Below, in pieces: positions 32,452-41,572 of a stretch of 64,000 bases of DNA. Where the stretch lies: the NCBI RefSeq assembly GCF_030758615.1, contig NZ_CP132381.1, positions 1,674,001-1,738,000 on the forward strand, read 5' to 3'. Under the pieces are notes generated by a model. That model searched no databases. It worked only from the letters and a program-made list of their open reading frames with translations, and was not told the origin of the DNA. This DNA is from Gilliamella apis. Its GTDB lineage: Bacteria > Pseudomonadota > Gammaproteobacteria > Enterobacterales > Orbaceae. A program made the translations under genes and the position numbers. Numbering within the stretch: position 1 is the first letter of the stretch; every line of letters starts with the position of its first letter.

Positions 32452-34135
32452 ATGGCAAAAGCCGATGTTATTTATATTAATGGTTACATCTATACTGCTG
32501 ACCAACACGATACGGTTTGTGAAGCGATTGCAATTCAAAATGGCTATATTATTGCAACCGGCTGCACGCAAGAGATAAATAACAGTCAATATGTTGATAA
32601 TTCCACGATAATCTATGACCTACAAGGTAAAACTATGATGCCAGGGATTATTGATGCCCATTTACATACCTTTTGGGGCGGCATGCAATTATCCTCATGT
32701 AATCTAAATTACCAGAGTTTAACTGTAGATGATACTTTAGCCATTATTCAACAATATTTAGACAATGATTCCGTTCACAATAGTAGTAGTTGGTTACAAG
32801 TTCGAGGCTGGTTGCGCCAAGAAGTTTTACCAATTGGTACAGATATTACTCGATTCGATTTAGATAAACTTAATACTCAGCGTCCTATCATTCTATTTTC
32901 AAATGACTGTCATACGCTAGTTGCCAACAGCATTGCATTAGAAAAATTTGGCCTTGATCGTAATACACCTGAACCATCTGATGGCAAAATTGGGCGTACT
33001 CAGGATGGTGATTTAAACGGTATATTAGAAGATGCCCCTGCAATGCGTGCATTTGACAGTATTTCCAAACTTATCGACGAACAAGCAGTAAACATTGCTA
33101 AATTATCACAAGAAGAATTAAATAAGCAAGGTGTAACAGCGGTAATGGATGCGCGGATAACAGAAACCCAAGCTGATGCATTTCTAAAATTACAACAACA
33201 AGACCAACTGTCGATCCGATTATTTGGAGCCCGAGAATTACCACCTGATGATGTTGGTAGTATAGAAGATATTCCGGCAGTTATTGATCGCGTTAAACAA
33301 TTTGCTGAGCATTATAATGACAAAAACTGGCAACCAAAAACCAGGAATTAAAGTATCTCATACCAAATTATTTGTCGATGGTGTAATGCAAGCTCCATTA
33401 ATGACAGCTCGTTTATTACAACCTTATCAATTAGAAAATGAAAAAGATCGCTATGGTGACCTATATTATTCGATAGAAATGCTTGATGCATTAATTTTAG
33501 AATCATCACGGGCAGGCTTTCATCCACACATGCACACCGTTGGCGAAGGAGCCATTGAAGTGGTGCTTAATGCGATTGAAAAAATGCGTAAAGCACTACC
33601 CAATGCAGATATTAGACCAAGCACAGCGCATAATGAACTTAGTGCGATGCATCAATTTGACCGTTATAAACAATTAAATGCAAATGTTGTTTTTTCATTC
33701 CAGTGGGCCGGCTGTAGTTCTGCAATGATTGAACAGTATAAAACATTATTTGGTGCTGAACGTTATAATGGTTTAGAAGCACACGGTCAATATATTGATG
33801 CTGGGGTAACTTGTGCTTTTGGTAGTGATTGGCCAATTGATCCGCTTAATGAATGGTATGATTTCCAAATAGCTATGACTAGACAGATTGATGCTGAACA
33901 TCCACGTTTAAACAGTGATCGCAATTTAACAGCACTTGAAGTACTACGCTGTGCGACCATCGGTGCTGCTTATGTTTTAAAACAAGAAGACTATATCGGA
34001 TCTATTGAGAAAGGTAAGTTTGCTGATGTAATTATTTTAGATCGTAATCCTTTTACCATTCCGGCAACAGGTATACAAAACGTCAAAGTATTAACCACAA
34101 TTGTAGGCGGCAAAACAGTTTACCAACAAGCATAA
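32452..34135 (+). pseudogene. YtcJ-like amidohydrolase with +1 frameshift
   Basis: An Amidohydrolase_3-family metal enzyme. The first part (32452-33351) has MPGIIDAHLHTFWGG (metal-binding HxH) and SNDCHTLVANS; the second (from about 33341, ending 34135) has HTKLFVDGVMQAP, FHPHMHTVGEGAIE, STAHNE and AFGSDWPIDPLNEW. Together they make one complete protein of about 560 residues. The frames join at QPK-PGIKVSH if one A is removed from the A5 run at 33336-33340. So the gene is either inactivated by a single-base slip in a homopolymer or the base is an error. Substrate unknown; a permease gene follows after a terminator. Confidence 0.85.
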
Positions 34136-34164
34136 TTGAACTAACCTATTGTTTTAAAAAATAT

Positions 34165-34197
34165 AACACCCTGCCATTGGCAGGGTGTTTTTTTATA
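34165..34197 (+). terminator. Rho-independent terminator after amidohydrolase gene
   Basis: An 11-bp perfect stem (34165-34175 with 34179-34189, loop ATT) followed by a T-run. Confidence 0.88.
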
Positions 34198-34398
34198 ACT
34201 AATCAATATCAAACCTGTGCAACAATCGATTGGAAAATACATTTTTCAAACAACAATAAAGCCATCAAATAGCCAATTAAATTATTCAAATTTAGTATTT
34301 ATTGAACACAATTAACGAGCTGACTTATTTTTTTTATAAAAAAAAGCTCACAAATTATGCGGACTTATGATCTTTACTAAAAATTAGCTTGCATAATT

Positions 34399-34501
34399 AT
34401 AATAATGTGGGAGAATTCCCTGCCGCTTTAAGCGGGTAAAAAGGCAAAACTATACTTAGTAGTTTTTTATTGTTTTTTGGGACAGAGGAGCAAATTAAAT
34501 C
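34399..34501 (+). promoter_or_regulatory. Promoter and structured leader of the permease gene
   Basis: A TATAAT box at 34399-34404 precedes a leader that would start near 34411 with GGGAGAATTCCC (possible small hairpin), then CCGCTTTAAGCGG (34424-34436, hairpin), GGTAAAAAGGCAAAAC, and ends with GGGACAGAGGAGC that contains the ribosome site. The arrangement resembles a riboswitch or other cis-RNA but does not fit a class I could name with confidence. Confidence 0.4.
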
Positions 34502-35881
34502 ATGTCCGCAATAAAAATGAAACGAGTTTTAACCACACCTGCATTGATTGCATTTGGTTTAGCTTATATGGTTCCTTTAGGGATCTTTACCACTTATGGG
34601 GAAGTTACCGTTGTCAGTAATGGACACTTGCCTGTAGCCTATATCATCACCCTTGCCATGATCTTTTTCACAGCATTAAGTTATTGCCGAATGGCAAATA
34701 AACTGCCTATTGCTGGTTCGGCTTATACCTATGTACAACGAACGTTTGGTGGAAAAGCAGGTTTCTTAGTTGGTTGGGCACAAATTCTTGATTACCTATT
34801 TTTACCAATATTAAATTATTTGGTTTTAGGGATCTATCTACATGAACTATATGATAGTATTCCAGCTTATGTATATGTATTGGCATCGATTATAGGTGTA
34901 AGTGTATTAAATTACCTTGGAATCAAGTTAATTAATTGGGCCAATATTACTTTGAATTTCTTTCAAGCATTATTCATCGTATTGTTTATTATTTTGACAT
35001 TGACAAATGTTCATTTGACACCTGAAACAATGTTAAAACCAATATCCGTCACAACCGATGATTTTAGTGGTTTATTTTCTGGAGCTGCCATATTATGTCT
35101 TGCCTTCTTAGGTTTTGATGCTATAGCAACACTAGCAGAAGAATCCAATGATGCGAAAAAAACCTTACCAAGAGCAATTATCGGCACCGTATTGATTGCT
35201 GGTTGTATATTTTTAGTTGTCTCATATTGTGCACATTTAGCTTACCCACAATGGACAGATTTTGTTGATAATAAAGATACTGCCAGTTTAGATGTAATGC
35301 GTAAAGTTGATAGCATAAGTCATCTAACCAGTATACTTGGCAAATACGGTAATGATTTTATGTATAATTTCTTCCAAACCGCTTATTTGACAGGTGTATT
35401 TGCCTCTACAATGACCGCACAAACTAGTGTGTCACGAATCTTTTATGCAATGGGGCGTGAAGGTGTGTTACCAAAACAGATCTTCTATAAAATTCATCCT
35501 CGTTTTCGAACACCTTATTTATCAATTATTTTTGTTTCCTGTTTTTCACTACTCTCTTTGGTACTTGATTTAAGTTTAGTCGTTTCAATGATCAGTTTTG
35601 GCGCCTTAGTAGCCTTTACCTTCGTTAACCTATGCGTAATCAAAAGCTACCTAAGTGGTACGGAAAAAACAGTACCAATGCTTTTAAAATATGGATTAAT
35701 GCCAGCAATTGGCGTATCACTTTCGTTATGGCTATGGACCAGTCTTGAAACGACAGCGATGACGGTAGGTTTAATTTGGTTAGTAATTGGATTTTGTTAT
35801 TTGCTTTATTTAACTCGATGTTTTACCAAATCATTGCCTTCTATTGATCATACAGAATTGGATTCAATCATCAAAGATTAG
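34502..35881 (+). CDS. APC-family amino-acid/polyamine permease
   Basis: A 459-residue transporter with about twelve hydrophobic helices. APC signatures: PALIAFGLAYMVPLGIFTTYGEV at the N-terminus, NKLPIAGSAYTYVQRTFGGKAGFLVGWAQILDY (about 66-98, in parts), and AAILCLAFLGFDAIATLAEE around 190-215. It is closer to putrescine importers (PuuP-like) than to the MmuP type, from memory. Ribosome site GAGGAG lies 11 bases before the ATG. The preceding amidohydrolase gene has its own terminator. Confidence 0.82.
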   Translation: MSAIKMKRVLTTPALIAFGLAYMVPLGIFTTYGEVTVVSNGHLPVAYIITLAMIFFTALSYCRMANKLPIAGSAYTYVQRTFGGKAGFLVGWAQILDYLFLPILNYLVLGIYLHELYDSIPAYVYVLASIIGVSVLNYLGIKLINWANITLNFFQALFIVLFIILTLTNVHLTPETMLKPISVTTDDFSGLFSGAAILCLAFLGFDAIATLAEESNDAKKTLPRAIIGTVLIAGCIFLVVSYCAHLAYPQWTDFVDNKDTASLDVMRKVDSISHLTSILGKYGNDFMYNFFQTAYLTGVFASTMTAQTSVSRIFYAMGREGVLPKQIFYKIHPRFRTPYLSIIFVSCFSLLSLVLDLSLVVSMISFGALVAFTFVNLCVIKSYLSGTEKTVPMLLKYGLMPAIGVSLSLWLWTSLETTAMTVGLIWLVIGFCYLLYLTRCFTKSLPSIDHTELDSIIKD

Positions 35882-35930
35882 TAATCTATTAGGTCTACTT
35901 AAAAGTATTTAGTTGATGCCCTTTTAAAAC

Positions 35931-35960
35931 AATTCCGTCGACTTTAGTCGACGGAATTTT
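35931..35960. terminator. Bidirectional terminator between permease and HPr genes
   Basis: A perfect 13-bp stem (35931-35943 with 35946-35958, loop TT), A-rich on the left and T-rich on the right, between two convergent genes. Confidence 0.85.
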
Positions 35961-36004
35961 CATTTCTCAGTAAATAAAATAAGCTAAGTTAAAATCGCTT
36001 AAAA

Positions 36005-36268
36005 TTATTCACCAAAGCCTGTAGCAAATAATTCACGGATTTCATCCATTGCTGCTTGTTCATCTTCACCATCACAGATGATTTCAACAGTTGAACCACC
36101 TTTAACGCCAGCACCAAGTAAACCCATCATGCTTTTTAATTTAATGGCTTTGTCGTTATAAACAAGTTCAATTGATGATTTATAACGGCCAGCTAATTTA
36201 ACAAGCGTTGTTACTGGGCGTGCATGTAAACCAGTTGAATTTTTTACTACCATTTGCTCTTTTAACAT
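36005..36268 (-). CDS. ptsH: HPr-family phosphocarrier protein
   Basis: An 87-residue phosphocarrier. The active-site His is in NSTGLHARPVTTLVKLAGRY (residue about 16), and the regulatory-Ser-like site lies in KLKSMMGLLGAGVKGG (about 44-59). It carries phosphate from enzyme I to IIA proteins. Enterobacterial ptsH lies with ptsI and crr; here it stands alone, so it could be a second HPr-like protein (NPr- or FPr-type). The symbol is therefore tentative. Confidence 0.8.
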   Translation of the reverse strand: MLKEQMVVKNSTGLHARPVTTLVKLAGRYKSSIELVYNDKAIKLKSMMGLLGAGVKGGSTVEIICDGEDEQAAMDEIRELFATGFGE

Positions 36269-36412
36269 ATTATAGTCCTTACATATATCTAACGTTAATA
36301 CAATGGATGTATTTATATCATAAATTAACTTTTTTTGCTCTTTTTTAGCATCAATTTTTGAAATTATTTGATTATCTGATAGTTTTGCTAATATTTTTCA
36401 TCACATTAAAAG

Positions 36413-37354
36413 CTATACTACCCAAAAATATCTTACGATATGAAAAAATATCGGCGCAGCAAAGCAAATAGAATCAAAACGATCAAGTATTCCACCGTGA
36501 CCACCTATTAGTTTACCCCAATCTTTTACGCCACGATCGCGTTTAATAGCAGACATAACTAGACCACCCATAAATCCTAACAAAGTGATCATTAAAGAAA
36601 TAAGTCCTGATTGTATAAAAGTAAACGGAGTGATCCAACACATACAGGCACCAATAAAACTAGCAGATAAAACACCACCAATAAAGCCTTCAATCGTCTT
36701 TGATGGTGATACGTTTGGGCTAATTTTATGTTTACCAAACAATTTGCCAAATACGTACTGCAACACATCAGATAACTGAACGATTAATACTAAATAAGCA
36801 ATGAGTAATAGATTACGGCCTTGGTAATTTTCGATATCTAATACTAATAATGCTGGCACACACGAGATACTATATACCGTAATCATTAATCCCCATTGCA
36901 CATCGGCTATTCTCGCCAAAAAATTAGCGGTTGAACCAGTTATTGTGGCAAATATCGCCAGAAACAAGAAAGCATAAACAGGAATAAAGATACTAAATAA
37001 ACCATACCATGTTAAGGCGACCAAAATATATTGCATAGGTAAAGCAACTGCAAAAGCAAATATTAGGGCAAAATAATCAGAGTGATTGATAGGCGTTAAA
37101 ATAAGAAACTCTCGCAATGCTAAAGCTGAAATAACAAAAAACAAAAAAATTACTGCCAGTTGTCCAAACCAAAATGCTAAACCAATAATGGCAACCATTA
37201 CCCACCACGCATTGATGCGAGTATTTAAATTATCGATAACACTATTAGGCGATGTAAGACGATATTTTAACAATTGACCAATAATTGTTGCCACTAATAA
37301 AAACAAGCCGATGCCCAAAAATAATAATAGTGTATCATATTGGAAATGGGACAT
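36413..37354 (-). CDS. ynbB: Phosphatidate cytidylyltransferase-like protein YnbB
   Basis: A 313-residue membrane protein of the CdsA family, which makes CDP-diacylglycerol or a similar CDP-lipid from CTP. The family signature is at the C-terminal third: SPNVSPSKTIEGFIGGVLSA and KDWGKLIGGHGGILDRFDSICFAAP (in parts). About eight hydrophobic helices. Last gene of the ynb-type operon; E. coli has the same set (ynbABCD) in a different order. Confidence 0.87.
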   Translation of the reverse strand: MSHFQYDTLLLFLGIGLFLLVATIIGQLLKYRLTSPNSVIDNLNTRINAWWVMVAIIGLAFWFGQLAVIFLFFVISALALREFLILTPINHSDYFALIFAFAVALPMQYILVALTWYGLFSIFIPVYAFLFLAIFATITGSTANFLARIADVQWGLMITVYSISCVPALLVLDIENYQGRNLLLIAYLVLIVQLSDVLQYVFGKLFGKHKISPNVSPSKTIEGFIGGVLSASFIGACMCWITPFTFIQSGLISLMITLLGFMGGLVMSAIKRDRGVKDWGKLIGGHGGILDRFDSICFAAPIFFHIVRYFWVV

Positions 37355-37389
37355 TTCAGCGCTCCTTATATTGCTGTGGTGGTAATCTA

Positions 37390-37854
37390 TTAACTTGTGA
37401 TAATAGCATTAATCATTATAAAAACGATTAAACAATTTTGTAATAAAAATAGTACTACCTGCCTTTTAAACAGTGATAAAATCCCTTTTTGCCGTTCAGA
37501 CAGCGTTCTTGATGATTGATGAGGTTTGATTAGTTGCAAATTGGCTAATGCTATGTCCATAGCTAGCAGCTCTTCTGGTAAATGATCAACATGCTCAGAT
37601 AAATATTCAAACAATTTTCTATCAAAATCTATCCTTATTGCATAATACTTACTCATTAAACCTAGAATAAAAATGATTAGACAACTGATAGTTAATGATG
37701 TTAGAGAAATATGAATCAAAGCGACAATAGCAGCTAATATGGTTAATAGTATCGAAAAAAGATCAATATGTTTACTTATCGATAAAAAACAACAAAACGT
37801 TACTATATCTATTTTAGTTACACTATTTTGCGACCTATTATTACTACTCAACAT
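37390..37854 (-). CDS. Small membrane protein of the ynb operon, unknown
   Basis: A 154-residue protein with two adjacent hydrophobic segments (about 30-75), a basic/polar middle (HVDHLPEELLAMDIALANLQLIKPHQSS) and a last hydrophobic helix (about 130-150). I recognise no family. Its ATG overlaps the ynbD stop by seven bases, so it is translationally coupled, and it is not part of the E. coli ynbABCD set that I recall. Coupling makes it likely to be a real partner in the pathway. Confidence 0.6.
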   Translation of the reverse strand: MLSSNNRSQNSVTKIDIVTFCCFLSISKHIDLFSILLTILAAIVALIHISLTSLTISCLIIFILGLMSKYYAIRIDFDRKLFEYLSEHVDHLPEELLAMDIALANLQLIKPHQSSRTLSERQKGILSLFKRQVVLFLLQNCLIVFIMINAIITS

Positions 37855-39170
37855 ATCGCTATCTCATCTTTAAAGTTAACCAACCAATTGGATAAAATCA
37901 GTTGTTGCTGGCTAGAAATTACAATTGAATTCCGCTGTTCTTTTACTATTCCTATCGCCTGTTGCAGAGTATTAGCTCTTTTAGTCCACAATAACCATGC
38001 AATAACTGCAGTTGCACTTCTCGAATAACCTAAAGCACAACAGACTAATAGTTTACCCTGCTGTCGATAATATTCGATAGCTTGTGCAGCCTGCTGACAC
38101 TCTTGTTGTGATAAGGGGGTCATATCTAAAACAGGAATAAGCTTATAGTTACCGTTAAAAAATCCAATTGGCAACTCGGCACAAAGATCGACAACCGATA
38201 TAAAATGATTTTGATTTAGCGTTTTTGAGGATGGAATGCGACCTAAATAAACTTCATCAATAATCAAATCATCAGTTGGATGTTTAATTGTCCATAACCT
38301 TGAATTGAGCCACATAATAGCAAAAAATGGCAAATAGAGCAGATAAACGGCTAACTTAAAATGACCATTTTGCTGTTTTTGCAAACCGGAGGCGCCAAAC
38401 AACAAATAATTAGTTGCAATCAATAACCATGCACCAGCCAACCATAACAACCAGAGTGCCCAGCCAGAAATGTAAATAGCTATAGTGAATGACAGTAGGC
38501 ATAAACAAAAATAGATCATCGCCCAAATATAGTTTTTAGTTAATGGTCGATGTTTTAACGGCGTCGTCATATTATCGGGCCATAACCAAAGAGAAAAACA
38601 CCCTACCCATAATCCAGTTGGAATATCGAAAAAATGATGTTGCCAAGTCGTTAAAACCGAAAGTGCAATTAAAAAACACCAAAAATGTAATATATAACGC
38701 CCTAATCCCTTAAAATATTGAACATAAAATTGCCATAAAATAACTAATAATGTGATGTGTAATGAAGGAGCTTGATTAAATGGTTTATCAAATCCCATTA
38801 AAATATCAAACATCAAGCCCAAAAATCCATCCAAAGCTGGGCGTTCAAAATAGAACTTAAGCGGGAAAATTAGAAAACAGGTGATACAAATCACTTGTGC
38901 CGTTAACAGCCGTAAACCAAGATTTTTAAGTGATTGCCAAGAAGATGTTAAAAGAATAGCTAATCCATACATCAGATCGATAGACCAATAAGGAATTATC
39001 GTCCATGACCAAAGTGGAATAGAATATTCCCAACTAAAAAATAGACTTGTTACATCCTCACGTTGAGATGATAGCCAGTTGGCAAAATTATAGCTAGCAA
39101 AAAAGAATACTGATAAACCGGCTAACCATACACATTTATAGACATTAAGTCGGCTAAAGAGTTTTAACAT
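37848..39170 (-). CDS. ynbD: PAP2-like plus tyrosine-phosphatase-like protein YnbD
   Basis: About 440 residues. An N-terminal membrane half (seven or so helices) contains PSLHITLLVILWQFYVQY and WQHHFFDIPTGLWVG, the PAP2 lipid-phosphatase His motifs. A C-terminal cytosolic dual-specificity-phosphatase fold has the P-loop LLVCCALGYSRSATAVIAW (CX5R-type: Cys, then Arg six residues on). Start is ATG 39170, two bases after the ynbC stop; a longer frame to 39218 would overlap ynbC. The N-terminus MLKLFSRLNVYKCVWLAG matches my memory of E. coli YnbD. Confidence 0.87.
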   Translation of the reverse strand: MLKLFSRLNVYKCVWLAGLSVFFFASYNFANWLSSQREDVTSLFFSWEYSIPLWSWTIIPYWSIDLMYGLAILLTSSWQSLKNLGLRLLTAQVICITCFLIFPLKFYFERPALDGFLGLMFDILMGFDKPFNQAPSLHITLLVILWQFYVQYFKGLGRYILHFWCFLIALSVLTTWQHHFFDIPTGLWVGCFSLWLWPDNMTTPLKHRPLTKNYIWAMIYFCLCLLSFTIAIYISGWALWLLWLAGAWLLIATNYLLFGASGLQKQQNGHFKLAVYLLYLPFFAIMWLNSRLWTIKHPTDDLIIDEVYLGRIPSSKTLNQNHFISVVDLCAELPIGFFNGNYKLIPVLDMTPLSQQECQQAAQAIEYYRQQGKLLVCCALGYSRSATAVIAWLLWTKRANTLQQAIGIVKEQRNSIVISSQQQLILSNWLVNFKDEIAIC

Positions 39171-39172
39171 AA

Positions 39173-40930
39173 TCAATGCGAAGTTCGTTGTGCCAGTGAT
39201 ACGGTAAAAATCCCCCACTGGTCTACTAACATGGTCACTTTACTAAAACCTGCTTCGGCAACTAACTGATCCATCTCGATCTGTGTTCGGCGTCGCATGA
39301 TCCATGGTTGCCCTTCCCGATGTGAAGTTAACGCTCTAGCAATAAACTCTAATTGAGGATGCCAAGGTTGATTGGTATAAAGTAAATACCCACCTTGTGG
39401 AATTGCATCAGCCAAGCCAGATAAAGATTGCTGTAACAGTTGATTATCACCAAATAATTCATACAATCCTGATACCACAGCTAAATTAGGCTGCGGAGAT
39501 AATTGTGCGAGTTGCTCACGGTTAAATGCATCGCCTTTTTCAAAACGAACGATGTCGCTTAAACCTTGTTGCTCAATTAGTGCTTGTCCATCACGGATAT
39601 TAATATCACTATAATCGCGCAACAAAACCGAATTAGGTTTATTAGCGATTTGATTAATGGTTTCTAAAATATATCGACCATGCCCTGCGGCTATATCAAC
39701 AATATTTACTTCAGTAGATTGTTGTTGTAACAGTTCAATAGCTTGCTTTAAGAGCAGTTCAAGATGAATTTTTCGTTGTCGAATCCCTCGCCAACCAATA
39801 GATTGTAAATAGAGATAATCAAAAAATTGCCCCAATTTTGAAGTGCCGGATGGCTCATTTCGATAAACATAATCAAGTGTACTACCGGAATCAAAACCTG
39901 TTTCAAATCCTAGTTTAATTCCATCCGACATATTACTAGCATATTTCAAGGTCGCTTTGACTAACTTCCAATACCATGGTTTAAGCCAACCCGAAGGTGG
40001 TAAAGCTAACTTATCGGTTTCGGATCGAGTATAACCTACCCGATCGGCATTAGTTAACTTTGGAACATTGGGTTGATTAGCAAAACAACCTTGAATAAAT
40101 CGCCTTGCTCTATCAATTGCCATATAACGATCTTTTTCACCAAAGGTATCATGATAAAATTTTGGTAGGATATGAAACTCTTTTTGATTGGTTCCTAAAT
40201 TATCATAAAACGCCTGTTGTGGTTTTCGTCGCACCACAAAATCACAACCAGAAACTAATAACTGTGTAGGAACAGTGATCGCGTTGGCATCCTTAACAAT
40301 TCGATCCGCTACCGCATACAAATCAAGCAGTAATCTAACCGAAATGGGTTTAGTAATTAAAGGATCTTTATTAAAAGAATCTGCTCGACTGTCATCATGA
40401 GTTAGTAAATTCGGTTTGACATAACTATTTACAAAGAAATTGCCTTTCAAGTTATATAATAACTTAAGTCCAGGTACCGCTAATGGCACATATAATTTAA
40501 CGCTAAAAGCTGGAGCACCTAAAACTAAAGCGCGAATATTCGGTACATAATCATGCACCCAACCAGCAGCAATTACGGCTCCAACACTTTGAGCGATAAT
40601 AGCAATATCTTGCATTTCAATCGCATATTCTTTAATGATATGCTGTATAAAACAGTTAGCATCTTTTATCAGAGTGGCAAAATTTACCGCATCACCACGT
40701 TGACCATCAGATTGGCCATTTCCTCGCGCATCCCAAGCAAAAATATGGAAATCAGGTAATTCCAGCTCTTCAGCTAAATGGGCAATTCGTCCTGAATGTT
40801 CATGCCCACGATGAAAAAGTACAATTGCTTTTGAAGGCGTTTTAGTATCACTATCGACTGCAGGCCAATAACGATAAAATAATTGACAGTCATCATGACT
40901 AATAAATGTGTTTTGCTGCTGTTCACGCAT
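39173..40930 (-). CDS. ynbC: Alpha/beta hydrolase fused to methyltransferase-like domain, YnbC
   Basis: 585 residues. N-terminal serine hydrolase (about 1-290) with VLFHRGHEHSGRI, DARGNGQSDG, the nucleophile elbow IIAQSVGAVIAAG (Ser), and a late His in FYHDTFGEKDR. C-terminal half (about 330-585) is methyltransferase-like with VNIVDIAAGHGRYILETI (SAM-binding glycine motif) and NLAVVSGLYELFGDN. It may act on a lysolipid or a lipid head group; that is inference from the neighbours, which make and dephosphorylate CDP- and phospho-lipids. Confidence 0.87.
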   Translation of the reverse strand: MREQQQNTFISHDDCQLFYRYWPAVDSDTKTPSKAIVLFHRGHEHSGRIAHLAEELELPDFHIFAWDARGNGQSDGQRGDAVNFATLIKDANCFIQHIIKEYAIEMQDIAIIAQSVGAVIAAGWVHDYVPNIRALVLGAPAFSVKLYVPLAVPGLKLLYNLKGNFFVNSYVKPNLLTHDDSRADSFNKDPLITKPISVRLLLDLYAVADRIVKDANAITVPTQLLVSGCDFVVRRKPQQAFYDNLGTNQKEFHILPKFYHDTFGEKDRYMAIDRARRFIQGCFANQPNVPKLTNADRVGYTRSETDKLALPPSGWLKPWYWKLVKATLKYASNMSDGIKLGFETGFDSGSTLDYVYRNEPSGTSKLGQFFDYLYLQSIGWRGIRQRKIHLELLLKQAIELLQQQSTEVNIVDIAAGHGRYILETINQIANKPNSVLLRDYSDINIRDGQALIEQQGLSDIVRFEKGDAFNREQLAQLSPQPNLAVVSGLYELFGDNQLLQQSLSGLADAIPQGGYLLYTNQPWHPQLEFIARALTSHREGQPWIMRRRTQIEMDQLVAEAGFSKVTMLVDQWGIFTVSLAQRTSH

Positions 40931-40933
40931 TCC

Positions 40934-41551
40934 TTATTCCTTATTATTTTTCGCTTCTTGCAATCCTTTTTTCACTCTATTAATCACAGTAATTAATAAC
41001 AAAAAGGTGATAAACCACAATAGAACATTTAGCCATTCAAGAGGCAATAAATAGGTTGCAATTCCTAAACTAATTAGGCTGAAAGCTAAAGCTCGATCGC
41101 TTTTCCCCATAGGTCCATCATAACGTCGAGAGCTACCAATCATCACACCTAGTACGCCTGCGTATTCGGTTAGAAATGATAACAAGATTACTAATATCAT
41201 TAAATTGGTATTAACTTGATTTATTTGAGTAAAGATTAACAGCAGAGCACAATCGGAAATCACATCACAAATCTCATTTAAATAGGCTCCTAAATTGGAT
41301 TTCTGACGATATTCTCTGGCTAACATACCATCAATAGCATTAAGAGCCATCCGGATAAACATCCATACGGGTATTAACAAAAACGGCCATTGATGATCGG
41401 CAAAAAAGCCAACTAATAAAGCAATCAATATCGATCCAGCACAAGCAGCTAACGTGACTTGATTGGCGGTTATTCGTGAATAATAAAGCGAATTAACATA
41501 AGGACGAAGCAATGTTTGAAAGCGAGATTTTAATTGATAAATAGAAAACAC
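40934..41551 (-). CDS. ynbA: CDP-alcohol phosphatidyltransferase-like protein YnbA
   Basis: A 205-residue membrane enzyme. Signature D-G-x2-A-R pattern in ALNAIDGMLAREYRQKSNLGAYLNEICDVISD (about 66-97, in parts), which binds the CDP moiety and divalent metals. About five to six helices. It would condense the CDP-lipid with an alcohol that cannot be named from sequence. The ynbC start follows four bases after its stop. Confidence 0.87.
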   Translation of the reverse strand: MFSIYQLKSRFQTLLRPYVNSLYYSRITANQVTLAACAGSILIALLVGFFADHQWPFLLIPVWMFIRMALNAIDGMLAREYRQKSNLGAYLNEICDVISDCALLLIFTQINQVNTNLMILVILLSFLTEYAGVLGVMIGSSRRYDGPMGKSDRALAFSLISLGIATYLLPLEWLNVLLWFITFLLLITVINRVKKGLQEAKNNKE

Positions 41552-41572
41552 AAATCGATCCTTAATATATAA

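Noticed and set aside
33331..33345. Programmed frameshift in the amidohydrolase
   Set aside because: The A-run favours -1 slippage in known cases, but +1 is needed here; no stimulatory structure is evident.
34411..34490. Glycine riboswitch before the permease
   Set aside because: The GGGAGA start and GGACAGAG end look right, but the CTCTCAGG strand that must pair with GGAGAG and the GCCGAAGGGGCAA core are missing. Kept only as an unclassified leader.
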